A stretch of 64,000 nt of DNA from Neobittarella massiliensis (ex Bilen et al. 2018) (GTDB lineage: Bacteria > Bacillota > Clostridia > Oscillospirales > Ruminococcaceae): NCBI RefSeq assembly GCF_900289145.1, contig NZ_OKQO01000005.1, positions 265,483-329,482 on the forward strand, read 5' to 3'. Made by a program: the position numbers and the translations under genes. The notes beneath the pieces are model-generated. The model worked only from the letters and a program-made list of their open reading frames with translations, made no database searches and was not told the DNA's origin. Below, one piece after another: positions 42,841 to 51,262 of this stretch (positions are counted from its first letter, which is position 1; each line of letters begins with the position of its first letter).

Positions 42841-43912
42841 CCAGAATACCGACCGGACAGAGCGCGTACTGGTAGCCATGAGCGGAGGAGTGGACTCCTC
42901 CGCTTGTGTCTATCTGCTGCAAAAGGTGGGATACCAGGTGGGCGGCGTGGTGTTTCGCATGTCGCCGGAGCACGATCAGGCGGTGGCCGATGCCCGCCAG
43001 GTAGCCGAATTTTTTGGTGTGCCTATTGAAGTGCTGGACCTGCAGGACGTTTTTGAAAAAGAGGTCATCGACTACTTTTGCCAGAGCTATTTAGCCGGCG
43101 AGACCCCCAACCCCTGCGTGCGCTGTAACCCCACCGTGAAATTTAAACACCTCTACCAGCTGATGCTCGATAGGGACTATGACTACATCGCCACCGGCCA
43201 CTATGCAGATATTCGGCGGCAAAACGGCCGCTGGTATTTTGCCCAGGCCGACAGCCTGCAGCGGGACCAGTCGTACATGCTGTACCGGTTGGGGCAGGAT
43301 ATCCTGTCGCACCTGTTGTTGCCGCTGGCCCATTACCAGAAAAGTGAGATCCGCCAGCTGGTAAAAGAGGCCGGGCTGCCCAGCTTTTCTAAGCCCGACA
43401 GCCAGGAGAACTGTTTTATCAGCGACAACGACTACGCCGGCTATATCACCCGCCGGTGCGGTCCGGGCAAAAGCGGCTACTTTTTTGGTCCGGACGGCAG
43501 CCCGGTAGCTCCCCACCAAGGTATTTTGCACTATACGGTAGGCCAGCGCAAAGGCCTGGGTATTGCGCTGGGGCGACCGGTATTCGTGCGCCGTATCGAC
43601 CCGGTTGACGGCGGGGTGTACCTGTGCGAGAGCGGTGAGGAATTTGACCGGCAGATCGCGCTGCGTGACGTGTGCTGTGCCGATGAGCAAGATCTGTCCG
43701 ACGGTACCCGCTGTCAGGTGAAGATCCGCTCGGTGGCCCGCCCCTGTCCCTGTACCATACAAAATGAAGATGGGCAGATCACGGTGGTATTTGACACACC
43801 GCAGCGGGCACCGGCACCCGGGCAGTCGGCCGTGCTGTACCGGGATGGGCTGGTGATCGGGGGGGGCATCATTGTCGCGCAGAAACATTCCGATCAGCTG
43901 GTTAATAGCTAG
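42827..43912 (+). CDS. mnmA: tRNA-specific 2-thiouridylase
   Basis: MnmA makes 2-thiouridine at the wobble position of Glu, Gln and Lys tRNAs. The 361-residue protein has the PP-loop MSGGVDSSACVYLL, the first catalytic cysteine in TPNPCVRCNP, YIATGHYADI, the second cysteine in SQENCFI, and HYTVGQRKGLGIA. The N-terminal ~12 residues are added by starting inside iscU; translation is probably coupled. The last 31 bases of the coding area are duplicated 161 bp downstream. Confidence 0.95.
   Translation: MPATDQNTDRTERVLVAMSGGVDSSACVYLLQKVGYQVGGVVFRMSPEHDQAVADARQVAEFFGVPIEVLDLQDVFEKEVIDYFCQSYLAGETPNPCVRCNPTVKFKHLYQLMLDRDYDYIATGHYADIRRQNGRWYFAQADSLQRDQSYMLYRLGQDILSHLLLPLAHYQKSEIRQLVKEAGLPSFSKPDSQENCFISDNDYAGYITRRCGPGKSGYFFGPDGSPVAPHQGILHYTVGQRKGLGIALGRPVFVRRIDPVDGGVYLCESGEEFDRQIALRDVCCADEQDLSDGTRCQVKIRSVARPCPCTIQNEDGQITVVFDTPQRAPAPGQSAVLYRDGLVIGGGIIVAQKHSDQLVNS
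43874..43904. repeat. 31-bp direct repeat, first copy (inside the mnmA 3' end)
   Basis: The sequence from GTCGCGCAGAAACATTCCG to CAGCTGGTTA is identical to 44035-44065. It also has an 11-base inverted partner: CATTGTCGCGC (43869-43879) recurs as GCGCGACAATG at 43934-43944. Confidence 0.85.
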
Positions 43913-44460
43913 TCTGTTCCTCTGGCCGAGCAGCGCGACAATGCGGAAGTTCGCCTGTCGGGGCACCACCCCTCCTGCCGCCAGCGCGGCACCTGCGCAC
44001 TTCCAGGTCGAGGGCTGCTCTCTTGGCCGTACAGGTCGCGCAGAAACATTCCGATCAGCTGGTTACAAATTTGGCTCGTAATACGGGGCACGTCTCTATA
44101 TGTCTCCAAATTTCGTGTTCCATTTTCTGTTAGGTGGCATACACAAAGCTCTTGGGTCAGGGACAGGTAGTACACGACAGGCACCGTGTTACAAGTGGTA
44201 AGAACAACGCAGCTACGGGTGCTATTTACGCCGGCCACGGCGCACGGGACTGGGGGCTTTTGCATTTCTTTTGTTTGACCAGTTATGCTGAATTGGACCT
44301 GCTCATCTGCTATTCGAGCGGCAGAAGTTGTGCTATACTCTATACTGGTGATAAGATGTGTTTGCGGCGGGCGGGCACCAGTTGCTGCCAGATGTTTTTT
44401 AAACTGTCAGCTGTTTTATAGCCCATTAGTATAGCCCGCTTTTAACCGGGAGGACTGTGT
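43913..44460. other. Intergenic region downstream of mnmA with rearrangement traces
   Basis: I find no convincing gene in these 548 bases. The first part carries a repeat of the mnmA 3' end plus an inverted 11-mer, suggesting a local duplication or excision scar. The later part is AT-richer and leads to a small membrane-protein gene at 44461; a TATACT box near 44,340 may be its promoter. Confidence 0.5.
44035..44065. repeat. 31-bp direct repeat, second copy
   Basis: Exact copy of 43874-43904, lying outside any gene; the two enclose 130 bases. Confidence 0.85.
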
Positions 44461-44589
44461 ATGAACCTGCAGATGAATATGAACAACGACAATCAGAATA
44501 AGCCCTCTGTCAAAAAGGTACTGATCATGACACTGGTCATCGTCGCCTTTTTTGTAATATTGGGCTTTGTGGGCACCAAATTACAGTAG
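44461..44589 (+). CDS. 42-residue single-helix membrane peptide
   Basis: An ATG at 44461 with GGGAGGA ten bases upstream opens a 42-codon frame. It encodes a polar asparagine-rich head (MNLQMNMNNDNQNKPSVKK) and one hydrophobic helix (VLIMTLVIVAFFVILGFVG) ending TKLQ. The predicted orientation is N-terminus inside. A strong terminator follows 30 bases after the stop, so this is a complete small transcription unit. No family is recognised; small proteins of this type can modulate membrane enzymes or act as toxins. Confidence 0.6.
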   Translation: MNLQMNMNNDNQNKPSVKKVLIMTLVIVAFFVILGFVGTKLQ

Positions 44590-44617
44590 CTATTTGCCCG
44601 CTGCTATGAAATGCGCT

Positions 44618-44653
44618 ATAAAAAGGAGCACGCTGCCGCGTGCTCCTTTTTTG
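44618..44653. terminator. Intrinsic terminator of the small membrane-peptide gene
   Basis: AAAAAGGAGCACGC-TGCC-GCGTGCTCCTTTTTT, nearly perfect and bidirectional; it also ends the converging broken gene. Confidence 0.9.
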
Positions 44654-44671
44654 TGTGTGCAACTGATTCGG

Positions 44672-45199
44672 TCACAGAAGTTCTTTTAGCGCCTTATATT
44701 TTTTGACCAGTCGATCGTCGACATCTTTCAGATCGCTCTTAAAGTTGATGTAGTTACCCGAGACATCGATCACGCAGCTTTACATGTCCTGATATGTCTC
44801 GTACAGCTCCTTCGCCGCCTGTTTTATATCCTGTAATTCGCTGTTGTCTTCCACCGACAGTTTCAGCAGCTTTTTGTACTGCTGCTCCCGCTTTGCCACG
44901 TCATTTTGCAGCTGTGATATAGTGGCGCTCTGTTCTGTTTGGGCGGCGAGAACGGCGTTATCGACATCGCCCATATAGTGGCCGTTATAATACCTGGTAC
45001 CCGAGACATAGGTACCCCAATAATCCAGCAGTGCATTGCCCAAATCCTCCATCTGCGTACCGGTGAGCAACATGTCGTCACAGAAGTTCTTTGCATCTTG
45101 GCGGTAGGTAGCGATCGCCTCTTCCCGCTTTTTCTTCTGGATATTCTGGTAGATAAAATAGCCGGCGATACTGCCTACGATCAGCACCGCTGGAGACAA
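44672..45199 (-). pseudogene. Membrane-anchored coiled-coil protein, broken by an in-frame TAA and lacking a clear start
   Basis: The frame encodes a membrane helix (AVLIVGSIAGYFIYQNI), a basic stop-transfer (QKKKREE) and a ~120-residue helical domain ending LYETYQDM, where TAA occurs at 44780-44782. The same frame continues without further stops for 35 codons (SCVIDVSGNYINFKSDLKDV, then LVKKYKALKELL) to a TGA at 44672-44674. That tail looks like the natural C-terminal end of this kind of protein. The N-terminus abuts the upstream SDR stop with only TTG (45197-45199) or GTG (45185-45187) as starts and no good ribosome site. Decay by nonsense mutation and 5' truncation is the simplest reading. 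Confidence 0.65.
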
Positions 45200-45236
45200 G
45201 CCAGCCCCGGCCGCCCGGCCAGGCAGATGGTTACGA

Positions 45237-45971
45237 TTACAGGTAGAAGCCCCCCCCGGGGCTGAGCACCTGGCCGGTGACGAAAGACGCCTCGTCGCTG
45301 CACAAAAACAGGATGCAGTTGGCCACATCCTGCGGGGTGCCCAACCGGCAGAGCGGGGTCTCATCAGCCAGCTCTCGCAGGTCCTGCGGTGACAGATTGC
45401 CGTTCATCTCGGTATCGATGACGCCGGGCGCCACGCAGTTTACCTGGATACCGCTGGGGCCCAGCTCTTTCGCCAAAGACTTGGTGAGCCCAATGAGCGC
45501 CGCTTTGGTGGTGGCGTACACCACTTCGCAGGAGGCGCCGGCCAGCCCCCACACCGAGGAGAGGTTGACGATCTTGCCCCACTGCCTGCCGATCATATGG
45601 GGGAGCGCTCGTTGACAGCAAAACACCGCCCCGTCTAGATTGACCCCCATCATACGCCGGTAATCGCCCTCTGATACCTGCTGAAACAGTTCTTGACGGG
45701 CAACGGCGGCATTGTTTACCAGCACGTCTACCGGTCCCAGCTCTTTTTCGACCGCTGCAAACAGCGTCTGCACCTGTTTTTTATCAGCTACATCGGCGCC
45801 AAAACAGGCGGCGGTGCCGCCGATGGCCTCGATCTGCTGTTTTACCTGTTGCGCCCGGTCGGGCGACTGGCAGTAGTTGATAGCCACCCGATAGCCCTTT
45901 TTGCCAAACAGCAGGGCCGTGGCCGCCCCGATGCCCCGCGACCCACCGGTGACTAGTACGGTCTTATCCAT
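45237..45971 (-). CDS. SDR-family oxidoreductase (FabG-like)
   Basis: The 244-residue protein is a classical short-chain dehydrogenase: NAD(P) loop TGGSRGIGAATALLF, NNAAVARQ, catalytic Ser in VNLSSVWG, YATTKAALIGL with the Tyr-x-x-x-Lys pair, and VNCVAPGVIDTEM. It resembles FabG (3-oxoacyl-ACP reductase), but FabG-like enzymes outside fatty-acid clusters often reduce sugars or other carbonyls. The start is the ATG at 45969-45971, set by AGGAGGAAATAG. A terminator separates it from the kinase genes upstream, so it has its own promoter. NADPH preference is not decided. Confidence 0.88.
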   Translation of the reverse strand: MDKTVLVTGGSRGIGAATALLFGKKGYRVAINYCQSPDRAQQVKQQIEAIGGTAACFGADVADKKQVQTLFAAVEKELGPVDVLVNNAAVARQELFQQVSEGDYRRMMGVNLDGAVFCCQRALPHMIGRQWGKIVNLSSVWGLAGASCEVVYATTKAALIGLTKSLAKELGPSGIQVNCVAPGVIDTEMNGNLSPQDLRELADETPLCRLGTPQDVANCILFLCSDEASFVTGQVLSPGGGFYL

Positions 45972-46048
45972 CTGTCTATTTCCTCCTGACGAACACGCCG
46001 CCGGCATTTTTGGCCGCGACATTCTTTTTTTACAGGTGCCGCATCACA

Positions 46049-46088
46049 CAAAAAGGCGGCGGGGCCAGCTAGGGCCCTGCCGCTATTT
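46049..46088 (-). terminator. Intrinsic terminator after the PfkB-1 kinase gene
   Basis: GCGGCAGGGCC and GGCCCCGCCGC (one mismatch) around CTAGCT, followed by CTTTTTG on the minus strand. Confidence 0.75.
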
Positions 46089-46128
46089 TAACACAGGTAC
46101 AGCTATTTAAAAAGGCAGCTGCCCCCGC

Positions 46129-47037
46129 TCATCTCTGCCGCAACAGGTCCTCCAGCCGCTGCCGGGCCTCTTGTGGAGCGCGCGCGAGCAGCGGCGTAGA
46201 ACCAAAATCCTCGATGGCGATAGAAGCTGTAGCCGTGCCCATCAGCGCGGCGGTACACATATCTTTCCCCTGGGCCAGACCCGCGCAGAGCCCGCCGCCA
46301 AAAGCGTCGCCGGCGCCGGTGGTATCGACCACGCGCGCCTGCCGATAGCTGGGCAGATAGGTACAGCTATCTGCCTGGCGGCTGTACACCAGACACCCGC
46401 TGCCCCCCAACTTGATGACCACCCAATTGGGCCCCAGGGCGGCAAACTCTCTGGCTGCCTGCTCAAACGGCACGTCGCCGCGCAGGCGCCGCACCTCTAC
46501 CTCGCTGGGCAAAAACACCGCCGTGTAGCGCAGCGTCTCCTCCACCAGCTGGGGCTTTTCGGTGCAGTGCACCTCGTAGGGGTCAAACACCACTGTTTTG
46601 CCCTGCTCGGAAAAGTGGCGGGCCAGCTCCAGCTGGCTCTCGATGGGCATGGCCGCCACAAAGCAGATATCGGCGCTCTCGTAGTGGGGCGGGATATCGG
46701 CGATCGACGGCGAAAGGTACTCGATGAGACCAGGCACCCGGCCCTCGAAATCGCGCCGGCCGTCGGGGTGGTAGATCACCCAGTTGCGCACCCCCGGTCC
46801 GGGATAATACGGCATGCCCGAGATATCCAGCCCTGCATCTTGGCAGCGCACCAGATTTTCTTGCGGGAAGTCCTCCCCCAAGCGGGAGAGCATCCCCACC
46901 CGCACGCCCCACAGCCGGGCGGCCAGAGCGGCGTACAGCACGTCGCCGCCGGTGGCCCCCAAATGCTTGGTACCGTCGGCCATGACCATGTCGTCGATGG
47001 TGATGTTGCCCGCGATCACCAGGTCGGTCTTGTTCAC
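46129..47037 (-). CDS. PfkB-family carbohydrate kinase, paralogue 1
   Basis: The 302-residue kinase has the family N-terminal pattern (LVIAGNITIDDMVM, GGDVLYAALAARLWG) and the C-terminal ATP/catalytic motif VDTTGAGDAFGGGLCAGLAQG with the catalytic aspartate. PfkB enzymes phosphorylate sugars, nucleosides or sugar-like alcohols. The start is the GTG at 47035-47037, which overlaps the stop of the upstream kinase gene (GTGA), so the two are translationally coupled. It is closely similar to PfkB-3 in the other operon, sharing PENL/EENL..RCxxxGLDISGM-type blocks. Confidence 0.88.
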   Translation of the reverse strand: MNKTDLVIAGNITIDDMVMADGTKHLGATGGDVLYAALAARLWGVRVGMLSRLGEDFPQENLVRCQDAGLDISGMPYYPGPGVRNWVIYHPDGRRDFEGRVPGLIEYLSPSIADIPPHYESADICFVAAMPIESQLELARHFSEQGKTVVFDPYEVHCTEKPQLVEETLRYTAVFLPSEVEVRRLRGDVPFEQAAREFAALGPNWVVIKLGGSGCLVYSRQADSCTYLPSYRQARVVDTTGAGDAFGGGLCAGLAQGKDMCTAALMGTATASIAIEDFGSTPLLARAPQEARQRLEDLLRQR

Positions 47038-47993
47038 TCGCTGTCCTCCTCCCGGCCGAACTGTCGGCCGCTGTTTTGCTGCCTGTATACCTGCAGGCGC
47101 TGTGTGGCCTGTGGGCTGCCGGTGCGCAGCAGCCCGCCGTAGCTGTAATCCTCCACGGCAAACGAGGCGGTGACCGTAGCCTGACATGCGGCGGCCAGCA
47201 CATCGCCGCCGGTGGCGGCATAGCCGGCCAAAAAGCCGCCGCCAAACGAGTCGCCGGCACCGGTGGCATCGACTGCGCGGGTGTTATAGCAGGGCAGCGA
47301 CACAAAGCTGTCGTCTTGCCGGCGGTACACCAGGCACCCCTCCTGCCCCAGCTTGATGACCACGTATCGGGGGCCGTACCGGGCAAACTGACGGGCGGCC
47401 CGATGTAGCTGCCCGTGACCCAGTATCTCCTCGACCTCCTGCAAGCTGGGCAAAAACACATCTACGTACTGCAGCGCTGTGAGCAGCCACTGCCGCTCGT
47501 GCTCCTGCTCTACCTCTGGCGGATCTAGCAGCACCGGCACCCCGCGGCCGGCAAAATCGGCAGCCAGCTGGTACTGGTTCTCGGCACGCATAGCGCAGAG
47601 CAGCACTGCCTGCACCGAGGGCCGCCTGTAGCTTTGCGGAATATCGGCCGGCAGCGGCGAGTAGCTCTCCATCCCGCCCACGACCAGGTTGCGCTGTATG
47701 CTGGTGCGGCGTCCGTCGGACTCGTAGATCTGCCAGATCCGCATGGTCTGCCGGTCAAAGGGGGCCATCCCATCGGTACAGATCCCCATGCCGGCGATCT
47801 TTTGGATGTTTTGCGGGGGGTACCCCGGCGTTTTTCGCGTGAGGATAGCGACCCCATCGCTCCACAGCGAGGCGGCCATGCTGGCGTACAGCGCATTGCC
47901 GCCCGGCAGGCCCATGCGCGTGCGGCCGTCTGGCAGCACGATATCGTCGATGGTCATATTGCCGGTGACGATGAGTTTGACCGGTGTGCCCAA
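47034..47993 (-). CDS. PfkB-family carbohydrate kinase, paralogue 2
   Basis: The 319-residue kinase shows LIVTGNMTIDDIVLPDG, GGNALYASMAASLWSDG and the catalytic VDATGAGDSFGGGFLAGYAA. It is more diverged from paralogues 1 and 3 than they are from each other. The start is uncertain: TTG at 47991-47993 gives an N-terminus matching the sister kinases, while GTG at 48000-48002 has GGGAGG too close, and an ATG at 48101 would add ~36 unrelated residues. PfkB-1 follows with overlap. About 340 bases upstream (47,994-48,334) hold no gene except the HAD terminator. Confidence 0.85.
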   Translation of the reverse strand: MGTPVKLIVTGNMTIDDIVLPDGRTRMGLPGGNALYASMAASLWSDGVAILTRKTPGYPPQNIQKIAGMGICTDGMAPFDRQTMRIWQIYESDGRRTSIQRNLVVGGMESYSPLPADIPQSYRRPSVQAVLLCAMRAENQYQLAADFAGRGVPVLLDPPEVEQEHERQWLLTALQYVDVFLPSLQEVEEILGHGQLHRAARQFARYGPRYVVIKLGQEGCLVYRRQDDSFVSLPCYNTRAVDATGAGDSFGGGFLAGYAATGGDVLAAACQATVTASFAVEDYSYGGLLRTGSPQATQRLQVYRQQNSGRQFGREEDSE

Positions 47994-48260
47994 TTTCTCC
48001 ACATCCTCCCAGTTTTTATGGCCGTACAGCGGACCGAGCAGCACCTGGGGCCCTGCGCCCGACAGGGGCACTTTGGCAACACCACCGACCTTTTGCTGCA
48101 CAGCTGCACAGTAGTTTGTTTTATCTTACCACCTGTACGGCCTATTTTCTATGAGCGGGACAGAGAATTCCACCGCTTATTTTTGGCGTATTGCCCGGTC
48201 ATAAAACCCGGTATTATCAGGGTAAGCGGCATACGGACCCGCAGCGCCGATATAAAAGCC

Positions 48261-48294
48261 AAAAGGCCCGGCGGCAGAGCGCACCGGGCCTTTT
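48261..48294. terminator. Intrinsic terminator after the HAD phosphatase gene
   Basis: AAAAGGCCCGG and CCGGGCCTTTT form an 11-bp perfect stem. Confidence 0.85.
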
Positions 48295-48334
48295 ATATAA
48301 GAGCGCTGCAGGACCATCCGTTTGACAGCTGCAG

Positions 48335-48982
48335 TTACTGCGCCAGTAGCCGCTCGGCCAAAGGGAGGATATCCAGCGGAGTGCGGGCCGTGGGGACGGG
48401 ACGGTCGACCGTGCCGAAGCCGTAGGCGGCGTGGATAAACGGCAGCCCGGCAAAAAGGGCAGCGTCCAGATCGCTCTGGGTATCGCCCACATATATGGCG
48501 CTGTCTATGTGGTGGCGCGCACACAGGGCGGTGATGTTCTCGCCTTTGGGGCGGCCGGTCTCGCCGGCGCACAAAAAGCCGTCGACCAGCGGCTGCAGCG
48601 TCCGGTAATACTGTAAAAATGCCTCGATATAACCGGTCTCGCAGTTGCTGACGATGTACACCCCACCAAGCTGCGCCAGCTGTACAAACAGTTCCTGTAC
48701 CCCCGGGTACAATTTGCCCCCGTGGCGCAGCAGCTGGGCGTTCTCCTCGGCGCAGCACAGCTGTATCACCTCGACTGCACGCGAGAGCGGCAGCTGTGGC
48801 AGCAGGCAGGCGGCGATCTCGGCCGTGGTTTTACCCATCAGGCCGGCCATGGTCTGTACGGTCATCTCAAAGCCGGGCAGATCGCTGCACTTGGCAAAGG
48901 TCTGGTTCCAGGCGCGGGTGGTCTCGGCGGTGGAGTCCCACAGTGTCCCATCCAGATCGAAAAGTACTGCTTTTTTAGCCAT
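48335..48982 (-). CDS. HAD-superfamily hydrolase (phosphoglycolate phosphatase-like)
   Basis: The 215-residue protein has HAD motif I VLFDLDGTLWDS, a helical cap, motif II YIVSNCE, the lysine of motif III in ETGRPKGEN, and motif IV YVGDTQSDLDAA. This is the subfamily of phosphoglycolate and sugar-phosphate phosphatases. The start is the ATG at 48980-48982 with AAGGAGG upstream. It sits between two terminators as a single gene, between the kinase pair and the BMP lipoprotein gene, so it may dephosphorylate intermediates of the same pathway; this is inference. Confidence 0.88.
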   Translation of the reverse strand: MAKKAVLFDLDGTLWDSTAETTRAWNQTFAKCSDLPGFEMTVQTMAGLMGKTTAEIAACLLPQLPLSRAVEVIQLCCAEENAQLLRHGGKLYPGVQELFVQLAQLGGVYIVSNCETGYIEAFLQYYRTLQPLVDGFLCAGETGRPKGENITALCARHHIDSAIYVGDTQSDLDAALFAGLPFIHAAYGFGTVDRPVPTARTPLDILPLAERLLAQ

Positions 48983-49064
48983 CGTATCCTCCTTTTTCGC
49001 GCCGGTCAAAAGCCGGGCAGAGCGTTTTTCTGTGTGCAGTGTAGCACATTTTATGAAAAAGCAC

Positions 49065-49095
49065 AAAGGCAGCCGGCTGACTGCGGGCTGCCTTT
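49065..49095 (-). terminator. Intrinsic terminator after the BMP lipoprotein gene
   Basis: AAAGGCAGCC and GGCTGCCTTT stem, ~40 bases after the stop. Confidence 0.7.
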
Positions 49096-49135
49096 CGTAC
49101 AGAATAGTTGCAAAAAGAGAAGAGAGAGCTGTTTG

Positions 49136-50212
49136 CTAGGGTTTGACCGACTCGCGGATGGAGATGAACTGTTCCTGTTGCATGCCGTAGGCGGTATCCA
49201 TGGTGATCTCTCCCGCGGCGATCTGGCCCTCGAGCTCGTCGATGTACACCTGGGTCTCCTGGGGGACGTTTTGACGGTAGAAATCGTTTTTGACGATGAC
49301 GGTGACCCCCTCTTTTACGCCCCAGCGCTTGAGCGTGCCGTACTGTGCCTTACCCTCAGCGGTCTCTTTTAAAATGTTGAAGATAGCGATGTCGTTGCGC
49401 TTGAGCATGGAGGTGAGGATGACATCGGCCACCTTTTGGTTAGACTCGGCGAAGTACTCTCGCTGGTCGGCGTCGACGCCGATCGCCCAGATGCCGGTCT
49501 TTTCGGCGCAGGCCTCAAACAGCCCCAGCCCGGCGGCACCCGCCACCTGGTGCAGCACATCGGCCCCCTGAGTCATCTGCACCTGGGTGAGCTCTTTGGC
49601 CTTGGGCGAGTTGACAAAGTCGCCGATGTAAGCGGTGGCCACTTTGACATTGGCATCGGCGTGCTGAGCGCCCTCGACATAGCCCAGCAAAAAGTCGTTG
49701 ATGACGACCACCTCGGCCCCGCCGACAAAGCCGATCACACCGGTCTGCGACATTTTGGCCGCCAGCGCACCAGCCAGGTAGTCGCCCTGATTTTGCATGT
49801 AGTTGATAGCGAAATAGTTGGGCATCTTCACCTGGTAGGTGGGGTCGATATCAAAGCCCACAAATTTGGTGTCGGGGAATTCCTCATAATGCTTTTCCAA
49901 TATTTCGGTGAACTCACCGCCCTCAAAAGCCACGATATCGTACTTTTCCGCCACATCGACCAGGGCCGGCTCCATCTTCGATTTTTCGGCCCCGTACTCC
50001 ACCACCTTGATATCCATGCCCAGCTCTGTCTCGGCTTTTTTAAAGCCCTCCCAGGCGATGTCATTAAAAGATTTATCGCCCAAGTTGGCACAGATAAAGG
50101 CAGCGCTCATCTTCTCGTCTTTTTTGCCGGTCTTTTCTTTTTCTCCACAACCGGTCAGGGTGCCGCCAGCCACCACTGCCAGTGCCAATACTGCCGCAAG
50201 AACTCTTTTCAT
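49136..50212 (-). CDS. BMP-family substrate-binding lipoprotein
   Basis: The 358-residue protein has a lipoprotein signal peptide with lipobox (AGGTLTGCGEKEK; Cys22). The mature part follows the BMP/PnrA/Med pattern: AFICANLGDKSFNDIAWEG, DKSFND ligand loop, TGVIGFVGG, and GADVLHQVAGAAGLG followed by IGVDADQREYF. Known members deliver purine nucleosides or other nucleoside-like ligands to ABC importers. The usual partner ATPase and two permeases are absent from this window. The upstream region (50,213-50,458) is very AT-rich with a TGTATAATATATACA palindrome near 50,330 that may be promoter and operator. The BtpA-SIS-PfkB operon ends just upstream on the same strand. Confidence 0.88.
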   Translation of the reverse strand: MKRVLAAVLALAVVAGGTLTGCGEKEKTGKKDEKMSAAFICANLGDKSFNDIAWEGFKKAETELGMDIKVVEYGAEKSKMEPALVDVAEKYDIVAFEGGEFTEILEKHYEEFPDTKFVGFDIDPTYQVKMPNYFAINYMQNQGDYLAGALAAKMSQTGVIGFVGGAEVVVINDFLLGYVEGAQHADANVKVATAYIGDFVNSPKAKELTQVQMTQGADVLHQVAGAAGLGLFEACAEKTGIWAIGVDADQREYFAESNQKVADVILTSMLKRNDIAIFNILKETAEGKAQYGTLKRWGVKEGVTVIVKNDFYRQNVPQETQVYIDELEGQIAAGEITMDTAYGMQQEQFISIRESVKP

Positions 50213-50458
50213 GGGGAAAGCTCCTCTCTGTTTAAGGCCTATTCGAGCAGTTGTGACGATATCCGCACGGGAGCTCGTCGATACTCCTCGAAAAACGTAT
50301 TTTTATATCTTAAATATACTATATGTATAATATATACATTCAAGAATACCTACCGACACCGCTATTTTTACCTATCGGGTGTCAGTCTCTTTCCAGCTCG
50401 CACAGCCCCGTCAGGCAGCACTTGCATGTAACATGTAAGACGGTGCCCCGCCGATCAG

Positions 50459-51262
50459 CTACTCCAGCTCGCCCCGCAGCAGCCGGGATAGCTGCCGGCA
50501 GCTGTCGGCAGCTATGGGGGAAAAATCGTCGTCGGGGTCTTCTTTTAAGCAGCCGCCCACAATAAAGCCCTGGGCCAGCTGGCGCATTTCGGCGGCGTTT
50601 TGCCCATTGACCCCGCCGCCGATGAGCAGCGGTACACCCAGATGACAGTGCTGCACCTCCTGCAGGATCTGGCTGGTCTCGGCGGTCGACTTGCCGGTCA
50701 GGATCAGTCCGTCGGCCATACAGCTCTTTACGGCGAAGGTGGCCATCTCGCCAAAATCGCGCGCCCCCAAAGGTGTCCCCTCCCGGTCGAAGATATCGGC
50801 CAGGATATCGACCTGTTCGGCCCCCAGCTCCCGCCGGCTGCGGATGGCCTCATAGTAACAGCCCTGCAGCAGACCGGTCATTTTTACCATAGCGCCCACA
50901 TAGGTCTTGATGCGCACATAGTCGGCACCTACCGCTTTGGCCACGGCGATCGGAGCGGCGCCATCGTGATCGAGCAGTGTGATGCCCAGCGGGATATCCA
51001 ACACCTTTTTCACTTCTCGCCCCACGATGGACATATAGGCCACCGTCTGCGGCGGCGCCTGCAGATGGGTGGGCTCGTCGCCCACGTTTTGCAGCAGCAC
51101 CGAAGAGATACCGGCAAGCTGCATGCGCCGGGCCCCCTCTACGGCGTAGTCGATCACCCGCTCCAGCGGCCAGCGGTCGCGCCGCAGGCTGGTGGGGAAC
51201 GGCGGCAGGTGCAACACACCGATGGAAAAGCCGCCTTTTTGCAACTGGGTCAGCACACTCAT
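50459..51262 (-). CDS. BtpA/SgcQ-family TIM-barrel protein, copy 1
   Basis: The 267-residue protein shows the BtpA pattern: IGVLHLPPFP near the N-terminus, SVLLQNVGDEP, LGITLLDHDGAAPIAVAKAV, GADYVRIKTYVGAM, and the C-terminal phosphate-type loop LLIGGGVNGQNAAEM. BtpA was named for a role in photosystem I assembly, but bacterial SgcQ-like members sit in sugar operons and are probably barrel enzymes of unknown activity. The ATG at 51260-51262 overlaps the SIS gene stop (ATGA), so it is coupled. It is the last gene of a PfkB-SIS-BtpA operon. Confidence 0.85.
   Translation of the reverse strand: MSVLTQLQKGGFSIGVLHLPPFPTSLRRDRWPLERVIDYAVEGARRMQLAGISSVLLQNVGDEPTHLQAPPQTVAYMSIVGREVKKVLDIPLGITLLDHDGAAPIAVAKAVGADYVRIKTYVGAMVKMTGLLQGCYYEAIRSRRELGAEQVDILADIFDREGTPLGARDFGEMATFAVKSCMADGLILTGKSTAETSQILQEVQHCHLGVPLLIGGGVNGQNAAEMRQLAQGFIVGGCLKEDPDDDFSPIAADSCRQLSRLLRGELE

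Noticed and set aside
44035..44065. 31-bp direct repeat as a phage attachment site
   Set aside because: The enclosed 130 bases carry no integrase or other element gene, so only a scar can be claimed.
44134..44421. 95-codon plus-strand frame downstream of mnmA
   Set aside because: Cysteine-rich, no family, no convincing ribosome site; the real small gene begins at 44461.
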